Under the pieces are notes generated by a model, which searched no databases, was not told the DNA's origin, and worked only from the letters and a program-made list of their open reading frames with translations. A DNA stretch of 7,159 bases from Oligoflexia bacterium (GTDB lineage: Bacteria > Bdellovibrionota > JAFGOL01). The DNA lies in NCBI GenBank assembly GCA_016926495.1, contig JAFGOL010000282.1:1-7159 (forward strand). The letters run 5' to 3'. Numbering within the stretch: the stretch's first letter is position 1; every line of letters starts with the position of its first letter. The position numbers and the translations under genes were made by a program. Positions 6,722-7,159 of the stretch are shown here, piece after piece.

Positions 6722-6795
6722 AAATAGGCAACTTTGTGATGCTGACCGGGTGTTCGCCGTCCCGGAGGAAAATGTAACTTATGGATCGAAACTCA

Positions 6796-6921
6796 GTTCC
6801 TCGATTTCACGACTCGTTCCATATATGCTCTAAGTACAGGGAAATCGCCGCCAAAGGGCGACAAGCCCCATTCGAGGATGTCCTCGAAATGGTGCCTGTC
6901 TTCGACCCTTGTCTTACTTTT
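6796..6921 (-). pseudogene. Possible degraded coding remnant (42 open codons, no start)
   Basis: On the minus strand the frame is open from TAA at 6922-6924 to TGA at 6793-6795. It reads like real protein (VEDRHHFEDILEWGLSPF, then GGDFPVLRAYMERVVKSRN) and has mainly C/G third positions, unlike the AT-rich genes on either side. It has no start codon or Shine-Dalgarno, so at best it is the 3' tail of a broken or imported gene. The plus strand of the same bases is also open, in frame with the MNT gene, so the two readings compete. I do not recognise the family. Confidence 0.25.
6871..6888. repeat. Perfect 8-bp-arm palindrome TTCGAGGA-TG-TCCTCGAA
   Basis: The arms are perfect around a 2-base centre. 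Outer CCA/TGG extends the pairing to 11 bp with one bulged A. No T-run follows, so termination is unlikely. It could be an operator for a dimeric regulator or an RNA hairpin ahead of the MNT gene. Confidence 0.5.
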
Positions 6922-6948
6922 TTACTTATGCTAGTATTTTTTAACACT

Positions 6949-7159
6949 ATGGATAATTCTTTATTCAATCAAATTATTGCTGAGCTAAAAGACAGTTTGC
7001 AAAAACTTTATGGCCCCAGCCTGGCTAAAGTTATCATTTTTGGCTCCTGGGCACGTGGAACAGCAACCTCAGAGTCGGACATTGATATTGCTGTTGTTTT
7101 AAAAGGAAACATCATGCAGGGAAAAGAGATTGACAAAATGTCAGATATTGTTACTGAAC
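6949..7159 (+). CDS. Minimal nucleotidyltransferase (MNT/MntA-like), N-terminal 70 codons, runs off window
   Basis: From ATG 6949 the product begins MDNSLFNQIIAELKDSL and carries FGSWARGTATSESDID with the nucleotidyltransferase signature GSX10DXD (Gly32-Ser33, Asp44, Asp46). The two Asp bind metal in the pol-beta-type NTase fold. A signature about 32 residues from the start is typical of single-domain MNT proteins. In HepT-MntA toxin-antitoxin pairs the MNT protein is the antitoxin and AMPylates the HEPN RNase toxin. Here the partner would lie beyond the window, so the pairing is an inference. The frame is open upstream to ATG 6781, with further in-frame ATGs at 6889 and 6928. ATG 6949 has no Shine-Dalgarno, whereas 6781 has GGAGG 12 nt upstream and 6889 has GAGGA 10 nt upstream. 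Domain length favours 6949, but the true start is open. Confidence 0.8.
   Translation, partial: MDNSLFNQIIAELKDSLQKLYGPSLAKVIIFGSWARGTATSESDIDIAVVLKGNIMQGKEIDKMSDIVTE

Larger units (their letters stand above)
6569..6948. other. 380-bp divergent gap between the secreted-protein and MNT genes
   Basis: The left part (6569-6630) holds the leader and sigma-54-like promoter of the minus-strand gene. The middle (6690-6780) holds a possible rightward promoter, a CCGGG/CCCGG hairpin (6746-6750 with 6761-6765) and a GGAGG motif (6764-6768). The right part (6781-6948) is an open frame in phase with the MNT gene. It contains the hairpins TCGCC/GGCGA (6845-6861) and TTCGAGGA/TCCTCGAA (6871-6888). No confident independent gene is assigned. 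Confidence 0.5.

Noticed and set aside
1..7159. tRNA/rRNA genes, CRISPR arrays, insertion-sequence transposases, riboswitches
   Set aside because: I looked for them by eye on both strands and saw no cloverleaf, spaced direct repeats, transposase motif or known aptamer core. In particular no purine riboswitch precedes guaB.

Overview
The window is bacterial chromosome. It falls into a compact housekeeping operon on the left and a looser accessory region on the right. The organism cannot be named from this sequence. The secreted protein, the Na+/solute symporter and a sigma-54-type promoter fit a Gram-negative-type bacterium. An under-sampled phylum is possible, but that is a guess.

Bases 2-3330 hold three plus-strand genes. 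They are the 3' end of miaB (tRNA methylthiotransferase), guaB (IMP dehydrogenase) and guaA (GMP synthase). miaB and guaB are separated by 1 nt and guaB and guaA by 7 nt, so they read as one operon. GuaB converts IMP to XMP and GuaA converts XMP to GMP, so guaBA is the complete guanine branch of purine synthesis. Codon use here favours GGC, AGG, CTT and C/G third positions.

After guaA the character changes. A 95-bp gap with weak hairpins separates guaA from a convergent 91-aa gene of unknown function (3426-3701, minus). The 3' end of that gene lies inside a long imperfect palindrome (3400-3456). An AT-rich divergent promoter region (3702-3827) then leads to a 580-aa sodium:solute symporter (3828-5570, plus). 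The symporter uses T/A-ending codons, has no ribosome binding site, and has a TATAAT box placed so that its mRNA could be leaderless.

From 5741 to 6568 on the minus strand lies a gene I do not recognise. It encodes a protein with a signal peptide, an Asp-rich low-complexity stretch and a helical C-terminus with TPR-like repeats. A very good match to a sigma-54 (-24/-12) promoter lies at 6607-6623, correctly spaced for a short leader and Shine-Dalgarno. This is the clearest regulatory signal in the window.

The 380-bp gap 6569-6948 holds that promoter, a possible sigma-70 promoter facing right, a GGAGG motif and a stretch (6781-6948) with palindromes and protein-like open frames on both strands. 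The window ends in the first 70 codons of a minimal nucleotidyltransferase with an intact GSX10DXD motif. Such genes are usually the antitoxin half of a HEPN/MNT (HepT-MntA) toxin-antitoxin pair, but the partner would lie beyond the window. No complete new system is demonstrated here. The best leads are the sigma-54-linked secreted protein and the unexplained leader of the MNT gene.
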